Positions 1 to 8,742 of a stretch of DNA of 37,188 nt are shown piece by piece; positions within the stretch are counted from its first letter, which is position 1, and each line of letters begins with the position of its first letter. The stretch is from assembly GCA_030431485.1 (NCBI GenBank), contig JAUIIR010000039.1, forward strand, positions 1 to 37,188, read 5' to 3'. The notes beneath the pieces are model-generated. The model was not told the origin of the DNA. It worked only from the letters and a program-made list of their open reading frames with translations, and searched no databases. A program made the translations under genes and the position numbers. Source of the DNA: Alphaproteobacteria bacterium. Its GTDB lineage: Bacteria; Pseudomonadota; Alphaproteobacteria; Rhodobacterales; Rhodobacteraceae.

Positions 1-127
1 CATACGCCTTGAAGTCGCCAAAGTACTTCGTGATCGCCGCCGTCAGCGTCGTCTTGCCGTGGTCAACGTGACCAATCGTGCCGATGTTGCAGTGCGGCTT
101 ACCGCGCTCAAACTTTTCCTTTGCCAT
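1..127 (-). CDS. tuf: Elongation factor Tu, N-terminal part (cut by window edge)
   Basis: Only the first 42 codons lie in the window. They read [20 protein letters not shown] followed by [19 protein letters not shown]. This is the EF-Tu N-terminus with the G1 P-loop (GHVDHGKT) that binds the GTP phosphates. EF-Tu carries aminoacyl-tRNA to the ribosomal A site in the cytoplasm. The ATG is on the reverse strand at 127 and the gene continues past position 1. The 140 bp upstream (128-267) hold no tRNA that I can see. Whether this is the only tuf copy cannot be told from here. Confidence 0.97.
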   Translation of the reverse strand, partial: MAKEKFERGKPHCNIGTIGHVDHGKTTLTAAITKYFGDFKAY

Positions 128-267
128 CTCTTCAGACGCCTCGTGAATTGGGGGGTCCACCCGACCCGGTTTTCATCGCGGGCCATCTATGCGGAGAAAA
201 CCGGAAAATCAAGCCCAAACGCACCGAAGACCGGAGGTTCAGGCCTTGTGTTTGCAAAGCGCTGTTT

Positions 268-873
268 TCAACGCAGCGCACCAAGCGGGGTGTCGGCGGG
301 CTCAAGCGGAGGGAGCTGCGATCCGGTGTTTACCACTGCCTCTGGCGAGGCGCCGGCAACAGGCCCGGTGAACCAGCCATCGGTTTCCTGCATTTCCCGA
401 AGCCAGACTTCGATCAGGCGGGCCGCTTCTTCGGCGAGGCCGGTCAGTTGCTGTTCGCGGTTCTTGGAAATCCGCGACTCGAACACCTTAATCACCTGTA
501 TCTGTTTCGGCTCGGCGTTCATCTTTGCCTGTGCCGCATCATCCCAAAGCGTGACATTCATCGCCACGGCGGACTTGCCCGGAATGATGGGGGGCGGCAG
601 CGAATAGGCTTCGACCGAAATACCCAGGTGATAGTACTTGTCGCCCTCGAAACGGCTGAACCGCTCGGTCAGGGCTTTCGTCACAGCGTTGATCCACTCG
701 ACTTCGGTGGCGTCGCGGGACACCAGAAGCTTTTGCAGGTTCGGCGCCACGACCCCGATATGCCCGATCCGGAAATTGCCAAGCGGTTCCGTCGGGCCTT
801 CAAGATCACGGGTGGAACTACCGCAGGCGGCGAGGGCCAGAACCACTGGCAAAGCAACAAGAAAACGGCGCAT
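268..873 (-). CDS. Hypothetical lipoprotein upstream of tuf
   Basis: A 201-residue protein with a clear lipoprotein signal: MRRFLVALPVVLALAAC, with the acylated cysteine at residue 17. I chose the ATG at 873 because it places the signal peptide at the very N-terminus and has a GGGGG run 5-6 bases upstream. An upstream in-frame ATG at 894 has no ribosome binding site and would add seven residues before the signal. The rest is soluble, alternating strand and helix, with no motif I recognise. It should sit in the outer or inner membrane facing the periplasm. It is transcribed toward tuf. The family is unknown to me; small Rhodobacteraceae DUF lipoproteins look like this. Confidence 0.8.
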   Translation of the reverse strand: MRRFLVALPVVLALAACGSSTRDLEGPTEPLGNFRIGHIGVVAPNLQKLLVSRDATEVEWINAVTKALTERFSRFEGDKYYHLGISVEAYSLPPPIIPGKSAVAMNVTLWDDAAQAKMNAEPKQIQVIKVFESRISKNREQQLTGLAEEAARLIEVWLREMQETDGWFTGPVAGASPEAVVNTGSQLPPLEPADTPLGALR

Positions 874-978
874 CGCGACCCCCGGGACAATCATTCGGTT
901 CTGTCTATCTCAGCGGGTCAGGCGGCGCAACGCAACCGCACTGGTCGGGTTGATGCTGCGGACTAACCTCTTGGTGAG

Positions 979-2358
979 ATGCAGAGCGTTGACCCCGACA
1001 TACCAGACACGTCTTGGCCCCTTCCGGTGCGCGCGGACCTGGTGCGTGAGCCGCTCAATATCCTGCAAAGCTGGCAGGCGTCGCGACAAAACCTGTTGAC
1101 CATTATCCCAGAGGTTACAACCCGCCAGCCGATCGTTTCGGGACGCACCGGGACGCCGTGGCACATGCTGACCGACCCGGCGGCAATCCGCCATGTGCTG
1201 CTTGAAGCGGTTGAGAGCTATCCCAAGTCGCGCGTCACCAAGAACTTGCTGCGTCCGGCCATTGGCGAGTCACTGTTCATTGCCGAAGGCAAGCATTGGC
1301 GCTGGCAGCGCCGCACCGCCGCGCCCGCCTTTTCCCACCGCAATGTCACCGCTTTGACCCCTGTCATGACCCGCGCCGCCGAACGTTCCGCCAACCGGAT
1401 TGCGCAGACAGGCAAACGCGCCGTGAACCTGCTGGACGAAATGATCACCGCCACCTTCGACGTCATTTCGGACGTCACGTTCTCGGGCGATACCGGCTTT
1501 GACCGCGATGCCGTACACAAGGCGATTGATCTTTACATCAGCGATGCCGGTAAGGTGTCGCTGTTCGATGTGCTAGGCCTGCCCGACTGGCTACCGCGCC
1601 CGGGACGCAACCTTGCTGCAAACGGCATGGGCGACATGAAAGCCGCTGCCGACCGTGTGATCGACGCCCGCGAAGCCGAAGTTGGCCGGGACGCGCCAGA
1701 CCTGCTTGACCTACTGCGCGAGGGTCAGGATCCGAAAACCGGCCGCCGCATGACCACAGAAGAGATCCGCGACAACCTTCTCACCTTCATCGTCGCCGGG
1801 CACGAGACCACCGCGTTGACGTTGGCGTGGTCCTTCTACCTCTGCGCTTTTGATCCCGCCATACAGGACCGCGCCCGTACCGAGGCGCAATCGGTCCTGC
1901 AAGGCCGCGCCGCCACCGCAGACGATCTGCTCAACCTGCCCTATACCCGGCAGATCATCGACGAGGCACTGCGCCTTTATCCGCCCGCTGCCATCATCTC
2001 GCGCACCGCACTTGCGCCAGACATGCTGTGCGGCACGCAGATCAACCCCGGCGACACCGTAATCATCCCGATCTACGCGCTGCACCGGTCGCACCTTCTG
2101 TGGACCGATCCTGACAGGTTTGACCCCGACCGCTGGGCACATGGCGCAAAGCCCGACAGATACGCCTATCTCCCCTTTGGGGATGGTCCGCGCATCTGCA
2201 TCGGTGCCAGCTTTGCCCTGCAGGAGGCGGTGATCATCCTTGCCACCTTGCTAGGGCGATTCCGTTTCAAATCGGTTAAGGGCGTTGATCCCGATCCGGT
2301 AATGATCATCACCCTGCGGCCCGAAGGCGGTGTCTGGCTTGAGGTCGAACCGGTTTAG
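979..2358 (+). CDS. Cytochrome P450
   Basis: A 459-residue soluble bacterial P450 of normal length. The I-helix oxygen-activation motif AGHETT is at residues 273-278. The K-helix ExxR motif is E329-x-x-R332. The haem-binding loop FGDGPRICIG carries the proximal thiolate Cys407. There is no N-terminal membrane anchor and no fused reductase, so it needs external electron donors (ferredoxin and reductase) that are not encoded nearby. The sequence style is like the CYP4/CYP102-related bacterial fatty-acid or terpene oxidising groups, but the substrate cannot be assigned. It is transcribed alone, and its stop overlaps the convergent FAD oxidoreductase stop by four bases. Confidence 0.95.
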   Translation: MQSVDPDIPDTSWPLPVRADLVREPLNILQSWQASRQNLLTIIPEVTTRQPIVSGRTGTPWHMLTDPAAIRHVLLEAVESYPKSRVTKNLLRPAIGESLFIAEGKHWRWQRRTAAPAFSHRNVTALTPVMTRAAERSANRIAQTGKRAVNLLDEMITATFDVISDVTFSGDTGFDRDAVHKAIDLYISDAGKVSLFDVLGLPDWLPRPGRNLAANGMGDMKAAADRVIDAREAEVGRDAPDLLDLLREGQDPKTGRRMTTEEIRDNLLTFIVAGHETTALTLAWSFYLCAFDPAIQDRARTEAQSVLQGRAATADDLLNLPYTRQIIDEALRLYPPAAIISRTALAPDMLCGTQINPGDTVIIPIYALHRSHLLWTDPDRFDPDRWAHGAKPDRYAYLPFGDGPRICIGASFALQEAVIILATLLGRFRFKSVKGVDPDPVMIITLRPEGGVWLEVEPV

Positions 2359-3551
2359 ATCACCGCTTTTTCGACTTTGGGCACACCGCTCAGAAGCCTG
2401 TCATAGTGGAACTCGGTCAAATCGAGTGACTGGTACCCGCCCTCGCAAATCCACTCGGCCAGGCCGCGCCCCATCGCCGGGGCCTGCTGCAAGCCATGGC
2501 CGGAAAAGCCGTTTATGAACAGGTAGTTGACCAGTTCGGGATGTGGCCCTAGCACAGCGTTGTGGTCAAAAGTGTTCATCTCGTAATGCCCCACCCAACT
2601 ATGGGTCAAGCGGATCGCCTCAAACTGCGGAATGCGCGCCGCCAGCAGCGGCCAGACCTCAGCCTCCCACAGCCCGTGATCCATTGTGAAATCGTCAAAC
2701 CCGACGGCTGGGTCATCGCCGAAATGACCACCTGCCTGATACGTGCCACCACCGTTTTCCCGCACATGCAGGCCCGACGGATCAATCGTCAGCGGCAGGT
2801 CCCGGTCGAGCGGTTGTTCCGCCTTGAACACCCAGGAATACCGTTTGCGCGGCTCGACCGGCAGGTCGATCCCGGCCATCTGCGCCACATGCCCGGCGCG
2901 GGGACCGGCGGCGTTGATCACCTGCCCGCAGGCAATGCGCGTCCCGTCACCCAGCGTGATGGACTGCACCCGCGCGCCCGCAACCTCCATCCCGATCGCT
3001 TCGGCCTCGACATACTCGACACCGCGCTCCTGAGCCTGCCGTCGCAGCCATTCAAACACCGCCATGCTGTCGAAATAGCCTTCGTCCCGCGTGTTGATCG
3101 ACCCAAGCACGATGTCGTCCAAAGCATAGAACGGATAGAGCCGCGCGATCTGGTCCCGTGACAACAAACGTGTCGCGGCCCCCGCCGCCTGCTGGACAGA
3201 AGCCCGCGCCCGCAGATCGTCGGCAAAGGCATCATTGTCCGCCAGATAAAGATAGCCGAAATTGCGGATGCCCAGCTGCGGCACACGTGGATCGCCACCC
3301 ATGTAGTCCCGCAGATGTGTGACAAAATCCGCCCCGAACTGGCTGATCCGCACATTCAACTCAGTTGAGAACTGCTGCCGAATGCAGGACGTTGAGGTCA
3401 CTGTTGCGGTCTTTTCAAAGCTCATATCCCGGTCAACGACCAGAATACGCCCGTCAAAGCCCAGATCGGTCAGAAACCACGCCACAGCCGATCCCATGAT
3501 CGCCCCACCGACGATCACGATATCGTAGCTGTCCCGCGCTGGCGTTCTCAT
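2355..3551 (-). CDS. FAD-dependent oxidoreductase (DAO / sarcosine oxidase beta type)
   Basis: A 398-residue flavoprotein of the DAO superfamily. An N-terminal Rossmann dinucleotide motif VGGAIMG (about residues 14-20) is followed by an acidic VVDRD strand end that binds the ADP ribose. The late GFSGHGLQQAPAMG segment is typical of sarcosine oxidase beta-like and glycine/D-amino-acid oxidase-like enzymes. The likely reaction is oxidation of a secondary amine or amino acid. The substrate is not determined. It starts three bases after the aminotransferase stop and is therefore the last gene of a leftward operon with the methyltransferase and aminotransferase. That context favours an N-methyl or D-amino acid substrate. 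Confidence 0.9.
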   Translation of the reverse strand: MRTPARDSYDIVIVGGAIMGSAVAWFLTDLGFDGRILVVDRDMSFEKTATVTSTSCIRQQFSTELNVRISQFGADFVTHLRDYMGGDPRVPQLGIRNFGYLYLADNDAFADDLRARASVQQAAGAATRLLSRDQIARLYPFYALDDIVLGSINTRDEGYFDSMAVFEWLRRQAQERGVEYVEAEAIGMEVAGARVQSITLGDGTRIACGQVINAAGPRAGHVAQMAGIDLPVEPRKRYSWVFKAEQPLDRDLPLTIDPSGLHVRENGGGTYQAGGHFGDDPAVGFDDFTMDHGLWEAEVWPLLAARIPQFEAIRLTHSWVGHYEMNTFDHNAVLGPHPELVNYLFINGFSGHGLQQAPAMGRGLAEWICEGGYQSLDLTEFHYDRLLSGVPKVEKAVI

Positions 3552-3554
3552 AAA

Positions 3555-4418
3555 TCAGATCGCAGCCTTGCGGCTTTCGTCGAGGTAAATCTCGCGCAAC
3601 CGTGCGGTTCGGGCACCCGGTGTCCCGTCACCCAGGCTCACACCGTCAATCTCGATAACCGGCATCACAAAAGCCGAGGCCGACGTGATGAACGCCTCAT
3701 CCGCTTCTTTCGCCTCGTCGATGGTGAAATTGCGCTCGTCCACCTGCATCTGCGCCTCTTTGGCGAACCGCAGCACAGCGGCACGGGTGATCCCGTGCAG
3801 AATGTCGTTCGACAGCGCCCGCGTAATGATCGTGTTTCCCTTGATGATATAGGCGTTGTTGCTGGTGCCCTCGGTCACATGCCCGTCCTGCACCATCCAC
3901 GCGTCATCCGCACCGGCCTTTTTCGCCATCATCTTGCCCATCGACGGATAGAGAAGTTGCACCGTCTTGATGTCGCGACGGCCCCAGCGCACGTCTTCGA
4001 TGGAAATGATCTTCATTCCGGTCTTGGCCACCGGGCTGTCCGCCAGACCTGGCTTGTTCTGAGTAAAGAGCACGACAGTCGGTTCGGTCGTTTCCGGATC
4101 GGGGAAGACGAAATCCCGATCTCCCGGCGCGCCGCGCGTGACCTGAAGATAGACAAGACCGTCCTCGATACCATTCACCCGCACCAATTCGCGGTGGATC
4201 TCCAGCAGGTCGTCGAACACCGCCGGTTTCTTGATATCGAGCTCGTTCAATGACCGTTCCAACCGTTTGGCATGTCCGGCAAAGTCGATGAGCTTGCCCC
4301 CCAGTACAGACGTCACCTCATAGACCCCGTCCGCCATCAGAAAGGCCCGGTCGAAGATCGACACTTTGGCCTCGTCCTCGGGCAGATACTCTCCGTTCAC
4401 AAATACGGTGCGGGTCAT
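3555..4418 (-). CDS. D-amino-acid aminotransferase (class IV PLP)
   Basis: A 287-residue branched-chain/D-amino-acid aminotransferase fold protein. The start MTRTVFVNGEYLPEDEAKVS followed by IFDRAFLMADGVYE is typical of D-alanine transaminases. The PLP lysine is K151 in the RRDIKTVQLL segment. The conserved TEGTSNN loop with E183 and the LxGITR-type phosphate contact (LHGITR) follow. The family exchanges D-alanine, D-glutamate and D-aspartate amino groups with 2-oxo acids. An AAGGAG ribosome binding site lies seven bases before the ATG at 4418. The gene sits between a homocysteine methyltransferase gene and an FAD oxidoreductase gene. A D-glutamate catabolic pair (dgcN-dgcA) lies about 2-4 kb away, which fits a D-amino-acid role. 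Confidence 0.9.
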   Translation of the reverse strand: MTRTVFVNGEYLPEDEAKVSIFDRAFLMADGVYEVTSVLGGKLIDFAGHAKRLERSLNELDIKKPAVFDDLLEIHRELVRVNGIEDGLVYLQVTRGAPGDRDFVFPDPETTEPTVVLFTQNKPGLADSPVAKTGMKIISIEDVRWGRRDIKTVQLLYPSMGKMMAKKAGADDAWMVQDGHVTEGTSNNAYIIKGNTIITRALSNDILHGITRAAVLRFAKEAQMQVDERNFTIDEAKEADEAFITSASAFVMPVIEIDGVSLGDGTPGARTARLREIYLDESRKAAI

Positions 4419-4475
4419 GGGCGGTCTCCTTTTGCTGCACGTGGGATGGCGTGCGACGCGCCCATCGTCAAGCCG

Positions 4476-5369
4476 TCAGTTGTGCACAGCCTGGCCAATC
4501 GCACGCAGATGCCGCAGATCCGTGCCGCAACAGCCGCCAAAGACGCGCATCTGCGGATAAGCGCGGGCCAGTGTTCCGATCTGCGCCCCCAATTCGGACG
4601 GGTTGCCGTCGTCCAGCTCCTCCGCTTCATCCAGTTCTGCATGGCTCTTGCGGGAGGCATTGACGACCAAGCCCCCCAGCCGGTCTCCAGCCTTGGTCAG
4701 ATCAAGATGATCTGGATGCGCACAGTTCACCAGATAGCATGCTGCACCCGCATCGGTGGCCTGATCAACCCGGTCAATGGCTTCGGCTAAAGCTGTGCCA
4801 TCAGGCAACGTCCCATCGGTCTCGACCGTGAACGCCATATGGATCGGCACACCCACCTCCTGTGCCGCTCGGACCATGCCAATGGCTTCCTCGACGGTTC
4901 CGATGGTGAAGGCCGAGACTATGTCGCTTCCGGCTTCTGCCAAAATACCGATCTGGGTCGCGTGATAGGCTTCCGCTGCTTCAGCGGTCAGTCTCCCTGC
5001 CTCATAGCCGTCCCCGCACGGCCCGATCTGCGCGGACAGCAGCACTGGAACTTCTGCTTCAAGCTCCCTGAGGAAAGCGATCGCCTCGCGGTTGACCCGC
5101 TCAAGCGCGTCTGCGTCATAACCCAGAGCTGCAGCGCGGTCGGCATTGGCCATCCAGGTCACACTTTCCAGACAGGCCCCGCATCCGGTCTCTTCCGCAA
5201 CCGCGATCTGGTCGGTGTAAAGCTGTCTCAGGACAGCGCGCCCTGCGTCGGTCTCCAACAGCGGGAACGATGCAAAACCCGGCAGATCCAGTCCAAGCGA
5301 AAAGATCATATGGGTTTCCATCCCTGTCCAGCTCAGCCATCGACTGTCATTTCCAAGACTGTTCACCAC
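4476..5369 (-). CDS. Homocysteine S-methyltransferase family protein, 5' end possibly frameshifted
   Basis: From residue METHMIFSLGLDLPGFASF onward this is a homocysteine S-methyltransferase-type TIM barrel. The zinc ligands are visible in LVNCAHP and in the C-terminal GGCCGT motif. Members transfer a methyl group from betaine, S-methylmethionine or a similar donor to homocysteine. I chose the GTG at 5369 (297 residues, preceded by GGAAAGGG) over a longer reading to 5570 whose extra residues look non-coding. Oddly, the family's first-strand motif (LDGGMET) is not intact: the frame reads LSWTGMET, while the next frame from an ATG at 5340 reads MAELD and then breaks near 5325. A two-base loss there would explain both. 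It heads a leftward operon with the aminotransferase and FAD enzyme. Confidence 0.8.
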   Translation of the reverse strand: MVNSLGNDSRWLSWTGMETHMIFSLGLDLPGFASFPLLETDAGRAVLRQLYTDQIAVAEETGCGACLESVTWMANADRAAALGYDADALERVNREAIAFLRELEAEVPVLLSAQIGPCGDGYEAGRLTAEAAEAYHATQIGILAEAGSDIVSAFTIGTVEEAIGMVRAAQEVGVPIHMAFTVETDGTLPDGTALAEAIDRVDQATDAGAACYLVNCAHPDHLDLTKAGDRLGGLVVNASRKSHAELDEAEELDDGNPSELGAQIGTLARAYPQMRVFGGCCGTDLRHLRAIGQAVHN

Positions 5370-5557
5370 ATTGCCCTTTCCAAGACCACGAGAGTGACCA
5401 AGCATACCATACCCAGCCGCTGAATCAGTCAAAAAGCACGGTCGCCCGATGCCGTTGATCATCACCAACCCCTCGCCCATGTGTGACGCGACGAATACAG
5501 TTGACCTGCGCAGCCACGCGCTGTCCGATGGATCAACCATAGCGACGCAGGCGCAAG

Positions 5558-6565
5558 ATGCACGTTCCACCAGACCTGTCCGACTTTGTCCGTGACGCGC
5601 TGAACGCCGGGCACAATGCCGACGATATCCGCAGAAGCCTGACCTCGGCCAACTGGACCGACACCGAAATCAATGCGGCGCTCGCAGGTTGGCAGTATCA
5701 GGACGGAGCCGGGGCCGTCCCGCGCCCGATCAGGTCCACCGCCGCACGCGATGCGTTGTTCTACTGCCTGCTCTTCGTGGTCTTCGGCATGGTTGTGGGA
5801 AGCACACTCACGCTGCTCTTCGCGCAGATCAACATCTGGCTCCCTGAACCGGGCGCGGCTGAGGCCTATGGACGTCTGTCCGGATTGCGCTGGTCTATGG
5901 CCGCGCTGCTCGTCTTTGTTCCGGTGTTCTGGGTGCTCGACCGCAAAGACAGGCGGGCCACGGCTGCTGATCCCGCACGCTGGCACGGCACGGTCCGTCG
6001 CTGGCTGTCAGCGCTGGCGATGCTCGTTGCGACGATCACGCTGCTGGGTGACGCGCTTTTCCTGATCTACAGCTGGCTCGACGGCCAGATCACGCTGCGC
6101 TTTCTGGTCAAATCCGCGACAGTCGCTGTGATCGCCGGGGTGGTTTTGGCCTATTTCGGCGAAACCCGCACCTTGCCGAAAGCCCCGATTCCGCTGCCGG
6201 CAGGCTGGGTTCTGATCGGGCTGGCGGCACTTTCGCTTGGCCTCGCCTTTTGGCGGGTTGGCGGCCCAGCGCAGGGTCAGATGGAACAGCGCGACCAGTG
6301 GCGGATCTCCGATTTGCGCACGCTGGCCAACGACGTGGTCCAATGCCCGGAGATTGACCGTTCAAACCTGCCTGTAGAGCTTGATCCCATGACCTGCGCG
6401 CGCGCCCCAGCCCGGCTCACCGGGTTTGCCAGTGACATCACGTATGCGCGGACATCATCAACGGCGTTTTCGCTCTGCGTGGAGGTCGAATATCCTGACG
6501 CCATACCGGGCTACGATCTCAGGCTAAACGACAACACAGCCTGCATCGACCGGCGCACCGACTGA
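5558..6565 (+). CDS. Membrane protein, DUF5671-like
   Basis: A 335-residue protein. Residues 1-50 form a short helical domain (FVRDALNAGHNADDIRRSL then WTDTEINAALAGW) like those placed before DUF5671 membrane regions. It is followed by about five or six hydrophobic helices from residue 65 (LFYCLLFVVFGMVVGSTLTL) to about 240. A soluble C-terminal domain with two paired cysteine regions (VVQCPEIDRS, DPMTCARA) follows, which probably faces the periplasm. The ATG at 5558 has only a weak AGG ribosome site. It diverges from the methyltransferase operon. The function is unknown; the DUF5671 assignment rests on the helix pattern and is tentative. Confidence 0.8.
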   Translation: MHVPPDLSDFVRDALNAGHNADDIRRSLTSANWTDTEINAALAGWQYQDGAGAVPRPIRSTAARDALFYCLLFVVFGMVVGSTLTLLFAQINIWLPEPGAAEAYGRLSGLRWSMAALLVFVPVFWVLDRKDRRATAADPARWHGTVRRWLSALAMLVATITLLGDALFLIYSWLDGQITLRFLVKSATVAVIAGVVLAYFGETRTLPKAPIPLPAGWVLIGLAALSLGLAFWRVGGPAQGQMEQRDQWRISDLRTLANDVVQCPEIDRSNLPVELDPMTCARAPARLTGFASDITYARTSSTAFSLCVEVEYPDAIPGYDLRLNDNTACIDRRTD

Positions 6566-6568
6566 CGC

Positions 6569-7531
6569 TCACCCCCAGAGCGCCGCCTCCGACGGGTGAA
6601 CCCCTGCCGCATCGAACACCAATGGCGCGTCACGGTCTTCGGCCAGCAGAAGCGGTCCGTCCAGATCGGTGATCGCCGCCCCCTGCGCCACCAACACCGC
6701 AGGGGCCATCGCCAGAGACGAGCCGACCATGCAGCCCACCATGACCTCATAGCCTTCAGCCCGCGCCGCATCGCGCAGCGCCAGCGCCTCGGTCAACCCG
6801 CCAGTCTTGTCGAGCTTGATATTCACCATGTCATACTTGCCCTTGAGCTGGGACAAGGACTCCCGGTCGTGGCAGCTCTCATCGGCACAGAGCGGCACCG
6901 GGCGGTCCACACCAAGAAGCGCCTCATCCTCGCCCGCTGGCAAAGGCTGCTCAACCAGCGCCACGCCAAGCCGCAGCAGATGGGGAGCGAGATCGGCGTA
7001 GACCTCAGCCGACCAGCCTTCATTGGCATCGACGATGATCCGCGCATCAGGTGCACCGGCGCGCACCGCCTCAAGACGCGGCATGTCGTCCGGCGTGCCC
7101 AACTTGATTTTCAACAGCGGACGATGCGCATGTTTCGCCGCCTGCGCCTGCATCGCCTCTGGCGCGTCGAGCGACAATGTATAGGCGGTGACCTCGGGCT
7201 TGGGCGCACTCAGCCCCGCCAGTTCCCAGACACGGCACCCGGCCTGCTTGGCCTCCAGATCCCACAAGGCACAATCCACCGCATTGCGCGCCGCACCAGC
7301 GGGCAGAGCCTCTTGCAGCGCCGCGCGGTCTATCCCCTCCGGCAATGACCGGATCTGCGCTTCGACACTCTCCAACGTCTCATCATACCGCGCATAGGGC
7401 ACACATTCGCCCCAGCCGGTCACCCCGCCCCGCGTCACCCGCACCGTCAGCACCTTGGCCTCGGTCCGACTGCCGCGCGAGATGGTGAAGACCTGCGCCA
7501 GCCGGAACACATCGCGCGTGACCTCGATCAT
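6569..7531 (-). CDS. dgcA: N-acetyl-D-glutamate racemase DgcA (enolase superfamily)
   Basis: A 320-residue enolase-superfamily enzyme of the dipeptide epimerase type. The catalytic lysine pair is the KIK motif (K141, K143), and the opposite lysine is K239 in NIKLDKTGG. Metal ligands are D168 (VDANEGW), E194 (EQPLP) and D217 (ADES). The family includes L-Ala-D/L-Glu epimerases. Adjacency to the DUF1611 protein DgcN identifies it instead as DgcA, which converts N-acetyl-D-glutamate to N-acetyl-L-glutamate in the DgcN-DgcA D-glutamate pathway. I chose the ATG at 7531 because GGGGAG precedes it; the upstream in-frame extension to 7600 lies in the intergenic repeat. It is co-transcribed after dgcN. 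Confidence 0.85.
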   Translation of the reverse strand: MIEVTRDVFRLAQVFTISRGSRTEAKVLTVRVTRGGVTGWGECVPYARYDETLESVEAQIRSLPEGIDRAALQEALPAGAARNAVDCALWDLEAKQAGCRVWELAGLSAPKPEVTAYTLSLDAPEAMQAQAAKHAHRPLLKIKLGTPDDMPRLEAVRAGAPDARIIVDANEGWSAEVYADLAPHLLRLGVALVEQPLPAGEDEALLGVDRPVPLCADESCHDRESLSQLKGKYDMVNIKLDKTGGLTEALALRDAARAEGYEVMVGCMVGSSLAMAPAVLVAQGAAITDLDGPLLLAEDRDAPLVFDAAGVHPSEAALWG

Positions 7532-7540
7532 AGGCTGCTC

Positions 7541-7569
7541 CCCCTGCTTCTTCTTTTTAAAAATATGCA
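7541..7569 (-). repeat. Dispersed intergenic motif, copy A
   Basis: On the reverse strand this reads TGCATATTTTTAAAAAGAAG then AAGCAGGGG, just before the dgcA ribosome binding site. It matches copy B (15588-15616) at all but about four positions, and matches the first two thirds of copy C. It lies inside the 74-bp gap between dgcN and dgcA. Its function is unknown. Confidence 0.6.
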
Positions 7570-7605
7570 CACGCGACGCCGCCACAGGCGCCGCGATCAC
7601 GGTCC

Positions 7606-8607
7606 TTACAGCGCAGCCAAAGCCTCGGCCAGACGATCCGCGCCGTGGCGATAGGGATCAACCGCAGGCAGACCCATCCGATCCTCCAGCTCTTTGAGAT
7701 AGGCCACTGCTTCGGACTCGCCCATATGCTGGGTGTTGATCGAAATGCCTGCGACCACGCAATTCGGGTTTGCCACCCGCGCCGACGGCAGCGCCATATC
7801 ACGCAACGCCTCAAGCGACGGCAGGTCATAGCCCGGCAGACCGCGCATATGGGTGCGGGTCGGCTCATGGCAGAGAATCAGCGCATCGGGCTGCCCACCG
7901 TGGATCAGCGCCAGCGTCACGCCAGAAAACGACACATGGAAGAGGCTCCCCTGCCCCTCGATCACGTCCCAATGGTCAGCGTCATTGTCCGGCGTCAGCC
8001 ATTCGATGGAGCCTGCCATGAAATCCGCCACAACCGCGTCCAGAGGAACGCCATCACCGGTGATCAGGATGCCGGTCTGTCCGGTCGCGCGAAAGGTGCT
8101 TTTCATACCCATGTCGCGCATGGATTTGTCCAGCGCGAGACCGGTATACATCTTGCCCACAGAGCAATCGGTACCAACGCCCAGAACCCGCTTGCCTGTG
8201 CGCTTCACACCATCGGCGATCGGATAGTCGACCTCGGGCACCCGCACGTCATGCAGTGCGCGGCCAGTGGCTTCGGCCACCGCCACCAGATCGGGTTCGT
8301 TGCGCAGAAGGTTGTGCAGGCCAGAGGCCAGATCGAAGCCTTCCTCCAGCGCCATCACCAGAACCTTTTTCCATGCCTGGCTGATCTTGCCACCCCGGTT
8401 GGCGACACCCACGACAAGCGTCTTTGCACCGGCCTCTTTCGCCTCAGAAAGGGTCATGTCCGGGAGTTTCATATCGGCCTTGCAGCCTTCCATGCGGAAC
8501 TGACCAACGCAGTTCTCGGGGCGCCAGTCCTTGATCCCCTGCGCCACCTTGGCGGCCAGCCCGTCCGGCGCGTCACCCAAAAACAAAAGATACGGTGTCT
8601 TGATCAT
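7606..8607 (-). CDS. dgcN: D-glutamate N-acetyltransferase DgcN (DUF1611)
   Basis: A 333-residue DUF1611 protein. The N-terminal segment MIKTPYLLFLGD is followed by a Rossmann-like half, and the C-terminal half starts with a P-loop-like GTDCSVGK at residues 145-152. Proteins of this type next to an enolase-superfamily racemase are the DgcN N-acetyltransferases that acetylate D-glutamate from acetyl-CoA. DgcA then inverts the product. I chose the second ATG (8607) because AGGGGG is five bases before it but only two bases before the first ATG (8610). It is the first gene of a leftward dgcN-dgcA operon whose promoter region is shared with the divergent mcl1. Confidence 0.85.
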   Translation of the reverse strand: MIKTPYLLFLGDAPDGLAAKVAQGIKDWRPENCVGQFRMEGCKADMKLPDMTLSEAKEAGAKTLVVGVANRGGKISQAWKKVLVMALEEGFDLASGLHNLLRNEPDLVAVAEATGRALHDVRVPEVDYPIADGVKRTGKRVLGVGTDCSVGKMYTGLALDKSMRDMGMKSTFRATGQTGILITGDGVPLDAVVADFMAGSIEWLTPDNDADHWDVIEGQGSLFHVSFSGVTLALIHGGQPDALILCHEPTRTHMRGLPGYDLPSLEALRDMALPSARVANPNCVVAGISINTQHMGESEAVAYLKELEDRMGLPAVDPYRHGADRLAEALAAL

Positions 8608-8742
8608 CATGGCCCCCTGAAAAAATCGGATTGTTTGACGACAGGATGACAGGCCAGTGGATCAATTGCATTGCCTCCACCAGCGTCTTCACGGCCAATT
8701 GCACAAAATTTCTCCGGAAATCAGAACAGTCTTCGAAGAATC

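Noticed and set aside
128..267. tRNA gene upstream of tuf
   Set aside because: No cloverleaf, TTCGA T-loop or CCA-adjacent acceptor stem can be read on either strand.
5370..5570. N-terminal extension of the homocysteine methyltransferase frame
   Set aside because: The extra 67 residues do not resemble the family and would overlap the divergent membrane protein start by 13 bases; a GTG with a good ribosome site lies inside.
7645..8649. A 334-codon forward open frame opposite dgcN
   Set aside because: It mirrors the dgcN gene, and its translation is His/Arg/Gln-rich noise.
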